NCBI GenBank assembly: GCA_050293315.1
Contig: JBNKMS010000021.1
Span: 1 to 64,000, forward strand
Direction of reading: 5' to 3'
From: CBFDBF01 sp050293315
Lineage (GTDB): Bacteria > Pseudomonadota > Gammaproteobacteria > Chromatiales > Chromatiaceae
DNA: 64,000 bases
Part shown: positions 18,583 through 27,626 of the stretch, piece by piece
Layout of the letters: every line of letters begins with the position of its first letter
How positions within the stretch are numbered: position 1 is the first letter of the stretch
Translations under genes and position numbers: made by a program
Notes under the pieces: model-generated
Databases searched by the model: none
What the model was told of the DNA's origin: nothing
The model's input: the letters and a program-made list of their open reading frames with translations, nothing else

Positions 18583-19056
18583 CTAGTACTCCCAGCCCTC
18601 TGGCTTCAGCTGATCCGGCCGTATCGGGGCATTGAAGTATTCGTCAGAGGCGTCCAGCTCAACTGCGTTGCTCTGGTTGTCCTCAAGCGGCTGTTCATAG
18701 TCGTTCCAGCCGCGCAGGCCGGTCTTGAGGGAGGTGACATTCTTGTACCCCATCTCCTGCATCGCCCTGGCGGCCAGGACACTGCGATAACCGGAGCGGC
18801 AGACGACAACGATCTCGCACTCTCGCGCCCGCACCAATTCAGGGACTGTCTCTTCATACTCCCACTCACAGGCGGTCTCAAGGACCCCGCGCGGGACCGC
18901 CATAGAGCCGGGGATATGCATGGAGTCGTATTCGTATGGTTCGCGTACATCAAGGACCAGGAGATCGGGGTTCTCCTGCATGCGCTCTTCCAGGTCCCAC
19001 GGCATCAGCTCTGGAACGTACTCAAGGGCGCGCTTAATCATCTCCATATATTTCAT
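18583..19056 (-). CDS. Single-domain rhodanese-like sulfurtransferase
   Basis: 157 residues. The rhodanese fold spans about 20-130: LLVLDVREPYEYDSMHIPGSMAVPRG, then the active-site loop CRSGYRS with the persulfide-forming cysteine, then GYKNVTSLKTGLRGW. Proteins of this type move sulfane sulfur between donors and acceptors in the cytoplasm. No signal peptide or membrane helix is visible. A short acidic tail follows the domain. It is divergent from fabI, with about 134 bases between the two starts. The precise sulfur donor cannot be told from sequence. Confidence 0.88.
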   Translation of the reverse strand: MKYMEMIKRALEYVPELMPWDLEERMQENPDLLVLDVREPYEYDSMHIPGSMAVPRGVLETACEWEYEETVPELVRARECEIVVVCRSGYRSVLAARAMQEMGYKNVTSLKTGLRGWNDYEQPLEDNQSNAVELDASDEYFNAPIRPDQLKPEGWEY

Positions 19057-19190
19057 GATCTATACCCTGGTTATGTTTGGGGTTAAATGGCCATGCCAGA
19101 CGGTTTGCGGGTTCTTTTCCTGATCTGTCTTTTCCGGTACTGTACACCCTATTAATATATTCATACAAACCACTAAGGCAGGAATTTTCC

Positions 19191-19967
19191 ATGGGTTTTC
19201 TACAAGACAAAAAGATCCTAATAACCGGCGTTGCCAGTAACCGCTCTATCGCCTGGGGCATCGCTCAGGCCATGCATCGTGAGGGGGCACAGCTGGCCTT
19301 CTCCTACCAGGGTGAGAAGCTAAAGAAGCGGGTCGAGGGGTTTGCAGAGGAGTGTGGCTCCGACATCGTGCTGCCGCTGGATGTCTCCAGCGATGATGAG
19401 ATCGCCGGCGCCTTCAAGGAGCTGGGAAACACCTGGGACGGTCTGGATGGGATTGTTCACTCCATCGCCTTCGCCCCACGGGAGGAGCTGGAGGGCGGCT
19501 ATATCGATGCAGTCACCCGTGAGGGGTTTGCAATGGCCCACGATATCAGTGCCTATAGCTTCGCCGCCCTGGCCAAGGCGGGACGCGAGATGATGCAGGG
19601 GCGCAACGGCTCACTGGTTGCGATGACCTACCTGGGTGCTGTACGCACAGTCCCCAACTACAACGTTATGGGGGTTGCCAAGGCCAGCCTGGAGGCCAAT
19701 GTGCGCTATCTGGCTGACTCTATGGGTCCTGAGGGGACTAGAGTCAATGCGGTATCGGCAGGGCCGATTCGCACCCTGGCCGCGGCCGGTATCAGTAACT
19801 TCCGCGGGATGTTGGAGGAGGCCGAGGCCAAGACCCCGCTACGGCGCAATGTCACCATCGATGAGGTAGGCAACGCGGCGGCGTTTCTCTGCTCTGATCT
19901 CGCCTCCGGTATCACCGGTGATGTGCTGTACGTGGATTCCGGTTACCACATCCTGGGGATGGCCTGA
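19191..19967 (+). CDS. fabI: Enoyl-[acyl-carrier-protein] reductase (NADH)
   Basis: Catalyses the last reduction of each fatty-acid elongation cycle. 258 residues from MGFLQDKKILITG, a standard FabI length. The SDR nucleotide-binding start ITGVASNRSIAWGIA, and the Tyr-Met-Lys signature in YNVMGVAKASLEANVRYLA, mark FabI rather than FabV or FabL. The open frame extends upstream to 19077, but the ATG at 19191 follows AAGGCAGGAA and matches the family N-terminus. A perfect palindromic terminator follows the stop. Proximity to ppiD is also seen in Pseudomonas. Confidence 0.96.
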   Translation: MGFLQDKKILITGVASNRSIAWGIAQAMHREGAQLAFSYQGEKLKKRVEGFAEECGSDIVLPLDVSSDDEIAGAFKELGNTWDGLDGIVHSIAFAPREELEGGYIDAVTREGFAMAHDISAYSFAALAKAGREMMQGRNGSLVAMTYLGAVRTVPNYNVMGVAKASLEANVRYLADSMGPEGTRVNAVSAGPIRTLAAAGISNFRGMLEEAEAKTPLRRNVTIDEVGNAAAFLCSDLASGITGDVLYVDSGYHILGMA

Positions 19968-19973
19968 GTTTTC

Positions 19974-20002
19974 ATTCCCCTCACCCTTAGGGTGAGGGGA
20001 AT
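19974..20002 (+). terminator. Perfect palindrome after fabI
   Basis: ATTCCCCTCACCCT and AGGGTGAGGGGAAT form a 14-bp perfect stem around a single T, 6 bases after the fabI stop. It belongs to the CCCTCACCC palindrome type also seen near 47621 and 48010. It lacks a long T run, so it may act as a hairpin stabiliser as well as a terminator. Confidence 0.65.
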
Positions 20003-20117
20003 ATCAAATTCCCGCTCTGGGGCATGAGAACAAATTATAAATCTATGCTATTACTGCTTAGGTAAGTAGTTTTGTAGTCTTTAGCCATCAGGGCGTTTTC
20101 GATTGCTATAGCAACCC

Positions 20118-20745
20118 CGGTAATTAGTTTCGCAGCCAGTCTAGACCAAAGCTTTTTTCTTGCCTTAGCGTCAGGCTGCAAGTCCCTTTCTTTTGCGCGC
20201 TCAAAAGAAAGGGACGAAAGAAAAGAGCGCCCGAGTGTTACCCCCTCCGGGTGCCCTGTGCTTCTCGTTTCTAGCGGGGCTGTCCATAAGGGGCATCCCT
20301 GCCCCTATGGACAGGAGCGACTTCCCTGTCGCTCCCCTTCGGGCCTAATCCGCTTGAAACTGCGATGCTCGGGGTAACACACGGGTCTTTGGTGTGGCAC
20401 CCCACCTCCTCCGACGTAGCCGAGTACCGCAACCGCAACAGGATTAGGCCCGTAGGGGCGCCGCATGGACGCGGCGCCTCCAGCGAGGGATATGGATATC
20501 CCTTCGCTGGAGCCCCTGGGGCGGTGAGGAACGCAGGGAACCACGTAGTGGCAAGTCGTGGAGTGTCTTTTTCTTTCGCCTATTTCTTTTGGACAAGCAA
20601 AAGAAATAGGCTCGTAGCCCCTGCTGGGAGTTTGGAAAATGCTTTGAAGGATAAGGGCTACGAAAATTATTACCGATCTAGCGTAAGAGCCTTTGGGTCC
20701 TGCGGCCAAACAGCGTAGGCATATAGGCTACGAAACTAATTACCG
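20118..20745. mobile_element. MITE-like hairpin-rich element with 20-bp terminal inverted repeats
   Basis: The ends are CGGTAATTAGTTTCGCAGCC at 20118-20137 and its reverse complement with one mismatch at 20726-20745. A partial third copy of this end lies near 20668. Inside are several near-perfect hairpins: 14 bp at 20182-20215 (GTCCCTTTCTTTTG arm), 15 bp with a bulge at 20280-20314, about 16 bp at 20478-20512 and 13 bp at 20579-20610 (CCTATTTCTTTTG arm). No transposase is encoded, and the 134-codon minus frame at 20305-20709 appears to be a by-product. About 80 bases of it recur, inverted, at 35662-35746. It looks non-autonomous and mosaic. Confidence 0.6.
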
Positions 20746-20747
20746 AC

Positions 20748-20775
20748 ATTACTCCCCCACCAGTGGGGGAGTAAT
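20748..20775 (-). terminator. Terminator-like palindrome after ppiD
   Basis: ATTACTCCCCCAC and GTGGGGGAGTAAT form a 13-bp perfect stem with a CA loop, about 37 bases past the ppiD stop on the minus strand. A second GC-rich palindrome (CCCCACTAGTGGGG) at about 20783-20796 lies between them. Either could end the ppiD transcript. Confidence 0.6.
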
Positions 20776-20811
20776 GGGTAGGCCCCACTAGTGGGGAGGG
20801 GGTGAAGATTT

Positions 20812-22737
20812 TTACTCAGTAATTTCTTGAGCCTTGGTCCCGGCAATCTCGATCTCTGCGCCATTCATCAAGTTTTCGATCATGTGTCCAACGTAGCTGT
20901 TGCCGTTGCGTTCTAGCAGACCATCTCTTAGGGCACGTCTCGCATCTATGGCAACGTCTTCCATGGTGCCATCAGTTATATCCTGCAAGGCAATAAGCAC
21001 ATAGTCACCGCTACGCAGTTCTACCCCGGAAAAGACCGGCTGGTCTGCTGACGGATGCGGCATCCGGAAGATGTTACCCACTACCTCCTGCGGCAGTTCT
21101 CTGTTGTTACGGGCAACACCGTCGGCCTGTTTTACCGACAACCCCGCGCTAGAGGCGACCTGCTGCATGGATTTTCCGGACTGCAGCTGCTGCAGTAACT
21201 TCTGGCCACTCTTTTTAGCCTCTGCGGCTGCCTGCTGCTGGCGCAGATAGCTTTCGATATCCGGTTTTACCGCATCCAGCGGTTTCAGCGCCTGCTCCTC
21301 ATGCTCTACGACCCGCAGCACCAGTATGTGCTCGTTCCCGAGCTCCACAATCTCACTATTGAGTCCATCCAGCAACACACCATCGCTGAACGCTGCCCTG
21401 AGAACCTTGGGAGAGGCCACAATACCATTGCCGCCATCCCTGGTTATCCAGTCACTCTTTTGTATCTTGACCCCCAGAGCGTTTGCCGCCGGCTCCAGGC
21501 TGTCTGGATTCTCATAGGAGAGGTTTGCAAGTTTCTCTGCATACTCATAAAACAGACGTTCCGCCTCTGACTCCAGGTAATCATCCTTTACCTGCTCCCG
21601 AACCTTGGCAAATGGTGGTTTTACCGCAGGACGGATGTCGGTGAGCTTAATAATATGAAATCCAAATGGGGTCTTAACAATATCACTGATCTCACCCTTG
21701 GAGAGTTTGAAGGCAGCCTCCTCAAAATTTTCATCCATGACACCAGCTTCAAAGAAGTCGAGATCGCCGCCCGCATCTTTTGATCCCGGATCCTCAGATA
21801 GCTCTTTGGCTACAGCCGCAAATGACTCTCCGCCCTGCACCCTCTTCAGGGCCTCCTCTGCAGTTGCACGTGCCACCGCGATATCATCTGCCGATCCACC
21901 TTCAGGAGTGGCGATCAGGATATGGCTGGCACGCCGCTGCTCACGTGTCGCATAACTGTCCATATGGCCATCGAAATAGCTACGCAGGGTCGCATCATCC
22001 GCCTGCAGGGTCTTGGCGATACGCTCTATATCCAGCTCTATATAATCCAGGCGCACCCGCTCCGGGGCCATGAAACTGCTCTGCTGCTGTTGGTAGAACT
22101 CCTCTATGGCCGCAGCCTCTACCAACACCTTGTTCAGATACTGCTCTGTCGGAACGGTCATATACGCAGCCTTACGCCTCTGCCAGCGTAGACGTATGTT
22201 CTCTTCCAACTCAGTTGTGGTAAGTATGGCGCTATCGGTGATGGCCCGGTGTAACTGCTCGATCAACATGACCCTGCGCACCTGCTCGACAAACCCTGCT
22301 GCAGTCAGGCCCTGCGACTGCAGGCCACGCTCATACATCGCCAGGTCGAACTTACCATCGACCTGAAACGCCGGCTGCTGGCTAATAAAATCCTGCACCA
22401 TCTGGTCTCCCAACCGCATCCCCATCCCGGAGGCAAATTGGTACATCAGTTCGCTACTTATCATAGCGTTCAGCACCTCTTCCCTCAGCAATCCCTCGTC
22501 TATCATCTCGGGACGGTAGTTGCTGCCCATTTGCCGCTTTATACTCTCCCGATACTGGCGATAGCTATTCTCGAACTCGCGCTCTGTAATCTTTTTATCA
22601 TTCACCGATGCCTTGACCGGTGGACCACCGATACCCAGGTACTCCTGAATTCCCCATAGTGCAAATGGAATAGTGATAAGGATGACAATAACCCAGGCTA
22701 TCCACCCCTGGGCGCGATCTCTAATGGCTTGCAGCAT
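20812..22737 (-). CDS. ppiD: Peptidyl-prolyl isomerase / periplasmic chaperone PpiD
   Basis: 641 residues. A single N-terminal anchor (IAWVIVILITIPFALWGI, about 13-30) places the rest in the periplasm, where PpiD assists proteins leaving the Sec translocon. A SurA_N-type helical region (about 35-200) is followed by a parvulin (PpiC) domain near 265-360, with QRRASHILIA, GGDLDFFEAGVMDENFEEAAFKL and TPFGFHIIKL, then a long C-terminal helical region. Length and order match E. coli PpiD. Its position downstream of hupB and two tRNA genes is typical of Pseudomonas-like gammaproteobacteria. Confidence 0.93.
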   Translation of the reverse strand: MLQAIRDRAQGWIAWVIVILITIPFALWGIQEYLGIGGPPVKASVNDKKITEREFENSYRQYRESIKRQMGSNYRPEMIDEGLLREEVLNAMISSELMYQFASGMGMRLGDQMVQDFISQQPAFQVDGKFDLAMYERGLQSQGLTAAGFVEQVRRVMLIEQLHRAITDSAILTTTELEENIRLRWQRRKAAYMTVPTEQYLNKVLVEAAAIEEFYQQQQSSFMAPERVRLDYIELDIERIAKTLQADDATLRSYFDGHMDSYATREQRRASHILIATPEGGSADDIAVARATAEEALKRVQGGESFAAVAKELSEDPGSKDAGGDLDFFEAGVMDENFEEAAFKLSKGEISDIVKTPFGFHIIKLTDIRPAVKPPFAKVREQVKDDYLESEAERLFYEYAEKLANLSYENPDSLEPAANALGVKIQKSDWITRDGGNGIVASPKVLRAAFSDGVLLDGLNSEIVELGNEHILVLRVVEHEEQALKPLDAVKPDIESYLRQQQAAAEAKKSGQKLLQQLQSGKSMQQVASSAGLSVKQADGVARNNRELPQEVVGNIFRMPHPSADQPVFSGVELRSGDYVLIALQDITDGTMEDVAIDARRALRDGLLERNGNSYVGHMIENLMNGAEIEIAGTKAQEITE

Positions 22738-22856
22738 AACTGTTTAAATCCATCAAAAAAGTAGAAAACAGAATAGGTCCGTCCGTTAAATTGCGATACT
22801 CAAATCTATCCATGCGGTGTCAAAATCGGCACTAGTGGATATTGGCCCCTCTAAAA

Positions 22857-22887
22857 AAAACGGGGTATCGCAATGATACCCCGTTTT
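22857..22887 (-). terminator. Rho-independent terminator of the tRNA-Val/tRNA-Asp unit
   Basis: AAAACGGGGTATC and GATACCCCGTTTT form a 13-bp stem around GCAAT. On the minus strand the hairpin runs into eight T residues. It lies 9 bases past the 3' end of tRNA-Asp, so it ends the tRNA transcript and separates it from ppiD. Confidence 0.9.
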
Positions 22888-22896
22888 CTCGGACGC

Positions 22897-22973
22897 TGGC
22901 GGAGTGGACGGGACTCGAACCCGCGACCACCGGCGTGACAGGCCGGTATTCTAACCAACTGAACTACCACTCC
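22897..22973 (-). tRNA. tRNA-Asp (anticodon GTC)
   Basis: Full cloverleaf on the minus strand: acceptor GGAGTGG pairing with CCACTCC, D-loop AGTTCAGTTGGTTAGAA, anticodon arm CCGGCCTGTCACGCCGG with GTC, T-arm GGGTTCGAGTC, and an encoded CCA. 77 bases including CCA. It is 8 bases downstream of tRNA-Val and shares its transcript. Confidence 0.97.
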
Positions 22974-22981
22974 AGATTCCA

Positions 22982-23057
22982 TGGTGGGTGCTGCAGGGAT
23001 CGAACCTGCGACCCTCGCCTTGTAAGGGCGATGCTCTCCCAGCTGAGCTAAGCACCC
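22982..23057 (-). tRNA. tRNA-Val (anticodon TAC)
   Basis: Acceptor GGGTGCT pairs with AGCACCC, followed by D-arm TAGCTCAGCTGGGAG, anticodon arm CGCCCTTACAAGGCG, T-arm CAGGTTCGATCCCTG and an encoded ACCA. 76 bases. It lies 13 bases downstream of the hupB stop, so it may be read from the hupB promoter as well as its own. Confidence 0.97.
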
Positions 23058-23070
23058 CAGGAAAAGCGCG

Positions 23071-23343
23071 CTAGTTTACGGCATCCTTAAGCGCTTTTCC
23101 AGCCTTGAAAGCAGGAGTTTTTGAGGCACTGATCTGAATAGCCGCTCCAGTCTGTGGATTGCGACCCATACGAGCAGCACGCTCACGTACGGTAAAAGAG
23201 CCAAAACCGACCAGTGAAACAGTGTCGCCTTTCTTCAGGGCAGCAGTAATAGAGTCAATCATGCCATCCAGGGCGCGACCGGCAGCCGCTTTTGAAATGT
23301 CAGCGCTGTCCGCTATTGCGTCAATTAGATCCGATTTATTCAT
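23071..23343 (-). CDS. hupB: DNA-binding protein HU-beta
   Basis: 90-residue nucleoid protein that bends and compacts DNA as a dimer. The sequence MNKSDLIDAIADSADISKAAAGRALD and the arm segment GFGSFTVRERAARMGRNPQTG are diagnostic of HU. It follows lon in the conserved clpPX-lon-hupB-ppiD order but has its own strong promoter. GAAGGGAG provides a good ribosome binding site. Confidence 0.97.
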   Translation of the reverse strand: MNKSDLIDAIADSADISKAAAGRALDGMIDSITAALKKGDTVSLVGFGSFTVRERAARMGRNPQTGAAIQISASKTPAFKAGKALKDAVN

Positions 23344-23439
23344 GAATTTTTTTCTCCCTTCAAGTCGAAGTCACGCCCTTTGGTAGCGCGAAAAATGTGT
23401 TAGAAATCTTGTGAGTGAAAACCCCAAAAACGCCGTCAA

Positions 23440-23469
23440 TTTATACCAAGCTGGCAGAATGACTGTCAA
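23440..23469 (-). promoter_or_regulatory. Sigma-70 promoter of hupB
   Basis: On the minus strand, a perfect -35 TTGACA (23464-23469) is separated by 18 bases from -10 TATAAA (23440-23445), followed by T. The start codon is about 97 bases downstream, which leaves a leader of some 90 bases. Confidence 0.75.
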
Positions 23470-23689
23470 GCGAAACCGCGTTGAAATGCGCTATTTTACG
23501 CATAGTAGAGCGCTTTTTACATTTATCGCGGTTACACTTCTTACAGCTATAGTCGAGAAAGATTATTACTGCAAAATCACACGCCTACACAAGCTGTCTC
23601 AAGCAACACCTGACAGCTATCGTATTTTTGACAATACAAATGCAAATCTAGTGCTACAGATAAAACCAGCGCAATATCAGCCTGTTGCA

Positions 23690-26146
23690 TCAGTGGTGTG
23701 TAAGATCCCCTCTTTTTTGTCCGGTATCGCTCTTAGATGAGACATCGGTCTTATCATTTTGACCGCCCTCATCTTGCTTACTGCCCGCCTTCGGCTCCGG
23801 CATCCTGACCAAGGCAAGCTCCAGGACCTCATCGATCCAGCGTACCGGCTTGATATCCAGGTCCTGTTTTATATTCCGCGGGATATCAACCAGATCGCGC
23901 TCGTTTTCGTGCGGAATAATAACCGTGCCGATGCCGCCTCTGTGGGCCGCCAGCAGCTTCTCTTTGAGCCCGCCTATGGGCAGCACCTCGCCACGCAGGG
24001 TGATCTCCCCGGTCATGGCGACATCGGAGCGTACCGGGATACGTGTCAGGGCTGAGACCAGGCTGGTACACATGCCGATACCGGCACTCGGGCCATCCTT
24101 AGGCGTCGCCCCCTCAGGCACGTGGATATGGATGTCATTCTTCTGGTAGAAATCTCTATCCAGACCCAATAGATCGGCCCGGCTGCGCACCACGGTCATG
24201 GCGGCCTGGATCGACTCCTGCATCACATCACCCAGCTGTCCGGTGTAACTGAACTTACCCTTGCCCGGGACCAGCGCCCCCTCGATCCGCAGCAGCTCAC
24301 CACCGACCTCGGTCCACGCCAGCCCGGTAACCTGACCGACCTGGTCAAACTCATCGGCGCGACCATAACGGAATCGCTGCACCCCAAGGTATTTTTCCAG
24401 ACTCTTTGGGGTGACCGTTATCTTCTTGCTGGAACTTTTGAGCAGTATCTTCTTCACCACCTTGCGACAGATCTTGGAGATCTCACGCTCCAGATTACGT
24501 ACCCCAGCCTCTCGCGTGTAGTAGCGGATGATGTCGCGGATGGCGCCCTCTCTGATCTGGATCTCATCCTCTTGCAGGCCGTTGTTCTCCATCTGCTTGG
24601 GTACCAGATAACGGGTGGCGATATTGATCTTCTCCGGCTCGGTATAGCCGGAGAGACGGATAACCTCCATCCGGTCCAGCAGCGCAGCCGGAATATCGAG
24701 TGAGTTGGCGGTCGCTACAAACATCACCTCGGAGAGATCAAAGTCGACCTCCATGTAGTGATCGACAAAGGTGTGGTTCTGTTCCGGATCCAGCACCTCT
24801 AGAAGCGCAGATGCCGGGTCACCCCGGAAGTCCATCGCCATCTTGTCGATCTCATCCAGCAGAAACAGCGGATTCCTGCTCTTGATCTTGGAGAGATTCT
24901 GGATGATCTTGCCCGGCATCGCACCAATATAGGTGCGGCGATGTCCGCGGATCTCCGCCTCATCCCGCACTCCACCCAGCGCCATGCGGATAAACTTACG
25001 GTTGGTAGCGCGCGCGATGGACTGCCCGACCGAAGTCTTACCTACCCCAGGCGGTCCCACCAGACAGAGGATTGGGCCCTTTAGCTTACGCACCCGCTGT
25101 TGCACCGCCAGATACTCGATAATGCGCTCTTTAACCTTATGCAGGCCGTAGTGATCGTTTTCCAGCACATCCTCGGCCACGCTCAGATCGCGCTGCACCT
25201 TGGAACGCTCCTTCCATGGGACACTGGTCAGGGTATCGATGTAGTTACGCACCACGGTCGCCTCAGCCGACATCGGCGACATCAGCTTCAGCTTATTGAG
25301 TTCGCCTATGGCCTTCCCTTTGGCCTCTTTGGTCATCCCGGCCTTTTCAATTCTCTCCTGCAGGTCCTCCAGCTCATTTGGCACGTCATCCATTTCGCCC
25401 AACTCTTTCTGAATCGCCTTCATCTGCTCATTCAGATAGTACTCCCGCTGGTTCTTCTCCATCTGGCGCTTGACCCGATTACGAATCACCTTCTCCATCT
25501 GCAGCAGATCATTCTCTGACTCCATCAGGGTCATCAGATGTTCGATCCGTTGCTGCACATTGGCCATCTCCAGGACCTTCTGCTTCTCCTCCAGCTTCAG
25601 GGTCATATGGGCAGCCATGGTGTCGGCCAGCCGGCTTGGGTCATCGATACTGGAGAGCGATGTCAGCACCTCTGGGGGGATCTTTTTGTTCAGTTTGACA
25701 TACTGCTCAAACAGGGCGGAGGCGGAACGCACCAGGACCTCCATCTCGCGCTCATCCAGCGCTACAATGTCTCTCAGCTGTGCCAGTTCGGCCTCAAAGT
25801 ACTCGTCACTGGAGACAAACTGGACCAGTTCTACCCGCTCTCCACCCTCTACCAGCACCTTGACGGTGCCGTCCGGGAGCTTCAGCATCTGTAGAATAGT
25901 GGCCAGGGTACCGATGTGATGTATATCATCAACATCCGGATCATCGATACTGGCACTGGTCTGCGCCACCAGCAGGATCTGGTTATTCTCCTCCATCGCC
26001 GCGTCCAGTGCGTTGATAGATTTCTCCCGTCCCACAAATAGCGGGATAACCATATGTGGATAGACCACTACATCACGTAGCGGCAGTACCGGAACGGTAA
26101 TGGCTATATCTGACTGCGATGGGGAAACCGAATCTTCTTGGCCCAT
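23690..26146 (-). CDS. lon: ATP-dependent protease Lon
   Basis: 818-residue AAA+ protease that degrades misfolded and regulatory proteins in the cytoplasm. The N-terminal LON substrate domain (VLPLRDVVVYPHMVIPLFVGR) is followed by a coiled-coil/helical region, the AAA+ module with Walker A GPPGVGKTS and LLDEIDKM, and the protease domain with the Ser-Lys dyad around PKDGPSAGIGM and GGLKEKLLAAHRGG. The C-terminus is a polar Lys/Asp/Ser-rich tail somewhat longer than in E. coli Lon. It lies in the conserved position downstream of clpX. An AGAGGACA site precedes the ATG. Confidence 0.97.
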   Translation of the reverse strand: MGQEDSVSPSQSDIAITVPVLPLRDVVVYPHMVIPLFVGREKSINALDAAMEENNQILLVAQTSASIDDPDVDDIHHIGTLATILQMLKLPDGTVKVLVEGGERVELVQFVSSDEYFEAELAQLRDIVALDEREMEVLVRSASALFEQYVKLNKKIPPEVLTSLSSIDDPSRLADTMAAHMTLKLEEKQKVLEMANVQQRIEHLMTLMESENDLLQMEKVIRNRVKRQMEKNQREYYLNEQMKAIQKELGEMDDVPNELEDLQERIEKAGMTKEAKGKAIGELNKLKLMSPMSAEATVVRNYIDTLTSVPWKERSKVQRDLSVAEDVLENDHYGLHKVKERIIEYLAVQQRVRKLKGPILCLVGPPGVGKTSVGQSIARATNRKFIRMALGGVRDEAEIRGHRRTYIGAMPGKIIQNLSKIKSRNPLFLLDEIDKMAMDFRGDPASALLEVLDPEQNHTFVDHYMEVDFDLSEVMFVATANSLDIPAALLDRMEVIRLSGYTEPEKINIATRYLVPKQMENNGLQEDEIQIREGAIRDIIRYYTREAGVRNLEREISKICRKVVKKILLKSSSKKITVTPKSLEKYLGVQRFRYGRADEFDQVGQVTGLAWTEVGGELLRIEGALVPGKGKFSYTGQLGDVMQESIQAAMTVVRSRADLLGLDRDFYQKNDIHIHVPEGATPKDGPSAGIGMCTSLVSALTRIPVRSDVAMTGEITLRGEVLPIGGLKEKLLAAHRGGIGTVIIPHENERDLVDIPRNIKQDLDIKPVRWIDEVLELALVRMPEPKAGSKQDEGGQNDKTDVSSKSDTGQKRGDLTHH

Positions 26147-26200
26147 AATGGGTTGTCCTCTGGCTACATGATCCTAATGATCTATTCAGATGTTCCGGAA

Positions 26201-26224
26201 CTCCGATAGGTTTAGGTATCGGAG
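26201..26224 (-). promoter_or_regulatory. Hairpin in the lon leader
   Basis: CTCCGATA and TATCGGAG form an 8-bp perfect stem around an 8-base loop, about 55 bases ahead of the lon start and within the 188-base clpX-lon gap. It may be part of the lon 5' leader or a terminator for readthrough from clpX. I do not see a clear heat-shock (sigma-32) promoter nearby. Confidence 0.4.
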
Positions 26225-26334
26225 AGGGGAAAGCGGTTACTGTCTCTCCTCTACGCTATTGATCTATAACGTGCGGATGGAAACGGGGATTTCAACCCCT
26301 CTGGTAGTGGGAAATACCTCTTTACCGCTCCACT

Positions 26335-27612
26335 CTAATCGGATGAGGCAGCCTGCTTGTCGCCGCTGTCAAACAGGACGTATGGCTCCTTCTCACCCAT
26401 GATGACCGCTTCATCGATAACCACCTTGCTGACCTCCTCCATCGACGGCAGGTCATACATGGTATCCAGCAGCACCTGCTCCATAATGGTGCGCAGGCCA
26501 CGGGCTCCGGTCTTACGCTCCATCGCCTTCTTGGCTATGGCGCGCAGTGCATCCTCGCGAAATTCGAGTTCACAATCCTCCATCTCGAAGAGACGGCTGT
26601 ACTGTTTTACCAGGGCATTCTTCGGCTCTGTAAGGATCTGGACCAGGGCTTCCTCATCCAGCTCTTCCAGCGTAGCCACTACCGGTAACCGCCCGACAAA
26701 CTCTGGTATCAATCCATACTTGATGAGATCTTCCGGCTCTACTCCGCACAGTATCTCTCCCATCTTGCGCGAATCATCCTTGCTCCGCACCTCGGCAGAG
26801 AAACCGATACCGCCCTGCTCTGAGCGGTCACGGATGACCTTATCAAGTCCGGCAAAGGCACCACCGACGATAAACAGGATATTGGCGGTATTTACCTGCA
26901 GAAACTCCTGCTGTGGATGTTTGCGACCACCCTGTGGCGGAACAGAGGCTATGGTCCCTTCGATCAGCTTGAGCAGTGCCTGCTGCACACCTTCACCGGA
27001 GACATCGCGGGTGATGGATGGGTTGTCTGATTTACGTGAGATCTTGTCGATCTCATCGATGTAGACGATCCCGTTCTGTGCCTTGTCCACATCATAGTCA
27101 CACTTCTGCAGCAGCTTCTGGATGATGTTCTCGACGTCCTCGCCTACGTACCCGGCCTCTGTCAGAGTGGTTGCATCGGCAATGGTGAACGGCACCTCCA
27201 GGATGCGTGCCAGGGTCTCTGCCAGCAGGGTCTTACCGGAACCGGTAGGTCCGATCAGCAGGACATTACTCTTGGATATCTCGACCTCATCCTTCTGCTT
27301 GGGTCCGGTATCCAGTCGCTTGTAGTGGTTATAGACAGCGACTGAGAGCACCTTTTTCGCCTGGGCCTGGCCAATGACATACTGATCCAGCAGCTCATAG
27401 ATCTCTTTAGGCTTGGGAAGGGCGTTCCCGCCGGCAACTCCACCCTCTTGCATCTCTTCACGAATGATGTCATTACAGAGCTCGACACACTCATCACAGA
27501 CAAAGACGGATGGGCCTGCAATCAGCTTACGCACCTCATGCTGGCTCTTGCCGCAAAAAGAGCAGTACAGTAACTTGCTGTCGTCACCTTTGCCTTTCTT
27601 TTTGTCACCCAT
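26335..27612 (-). CDS. clpX: ATP-dependent Clp protease ATP-binding subunit ClpX
   Basis: 425-residue AAA+ unfoldase that feeds substrates to ClpP. An N-terminal C4 zinc-binding domain (CSFCGKS...CDECVELC) is followed by Walker A GPTGSGKT, Walker B IVYIDEIDKI, the IGF loop GGIGFSAEVRSK that docks on ClpP, and the C-terminal sensor region KTGARGLRTIMEQVLL. The gene starts 14 bases after clpP, so the two form an operon read with tig. Confidence 0.98.
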   Translation of the reverse strand: MGDKKKGKGDDSKLLYCSFCGKSQHEVRKLIAGPSVFVCDECVELCNDIIREEMQEGGVAGGNALPKPKEIYELLDQYVIGQAQAKKVLSVAVYNHYKRLDTGPKQKDEVEISKSNVLLIGPTGSGKTLLAETLARILEVPFTIADATTLTEAGYVGEDVENIIQKLLQKCDYDVDKAQNGIVYIDEIDKISRKSDNPSITRDVSGEGVQQALLKLIEGTIASVPPQGGRKHPQQEFLQVNTANILFIVGGAFAGLDKVIRDRSEQGGIGFSAEVRSKDDSRKMGEILCGVEPEDLIKYGLIPEFVGRLPVVATLEELDEEALVQILTEPKNALVKQYSRLFEMEDCELEFREDALRAIAKKAMERKTGARGLRTIMEQVLLDTMYDLPSMEEVSKVVIDEAVIMGEKEPYVLFDSGDKQAASSD

Positions 27613-27626
27613 GCTCTAAACCTCTG

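Noticed and set aside
18490..19086. 198-codon plus-strand frame
   Set aside because: It is antisense to the rhodanese gene, whose active site and reading frame are clear.
20305..20709. 134-codon minus-strand frame
   Set aside because: It lies inside the hairpin-rich inverted-repeat element, the peptide is Arg/Gly/Pro-rich without a fold, and its DNA is shared in part with a noncoding fragment at 35.7 kb.
23411..23740. 109-codon plus-strand frame
   Set aside because: It covers the hupB promoter on the other strand and runs into the end of lon; no family features.
26147..26334. Heat-shock promoter ahead of lon
   Set aside because: GTTGAAA occurs but no matching CCCCAT-type -10 at proper spacing.
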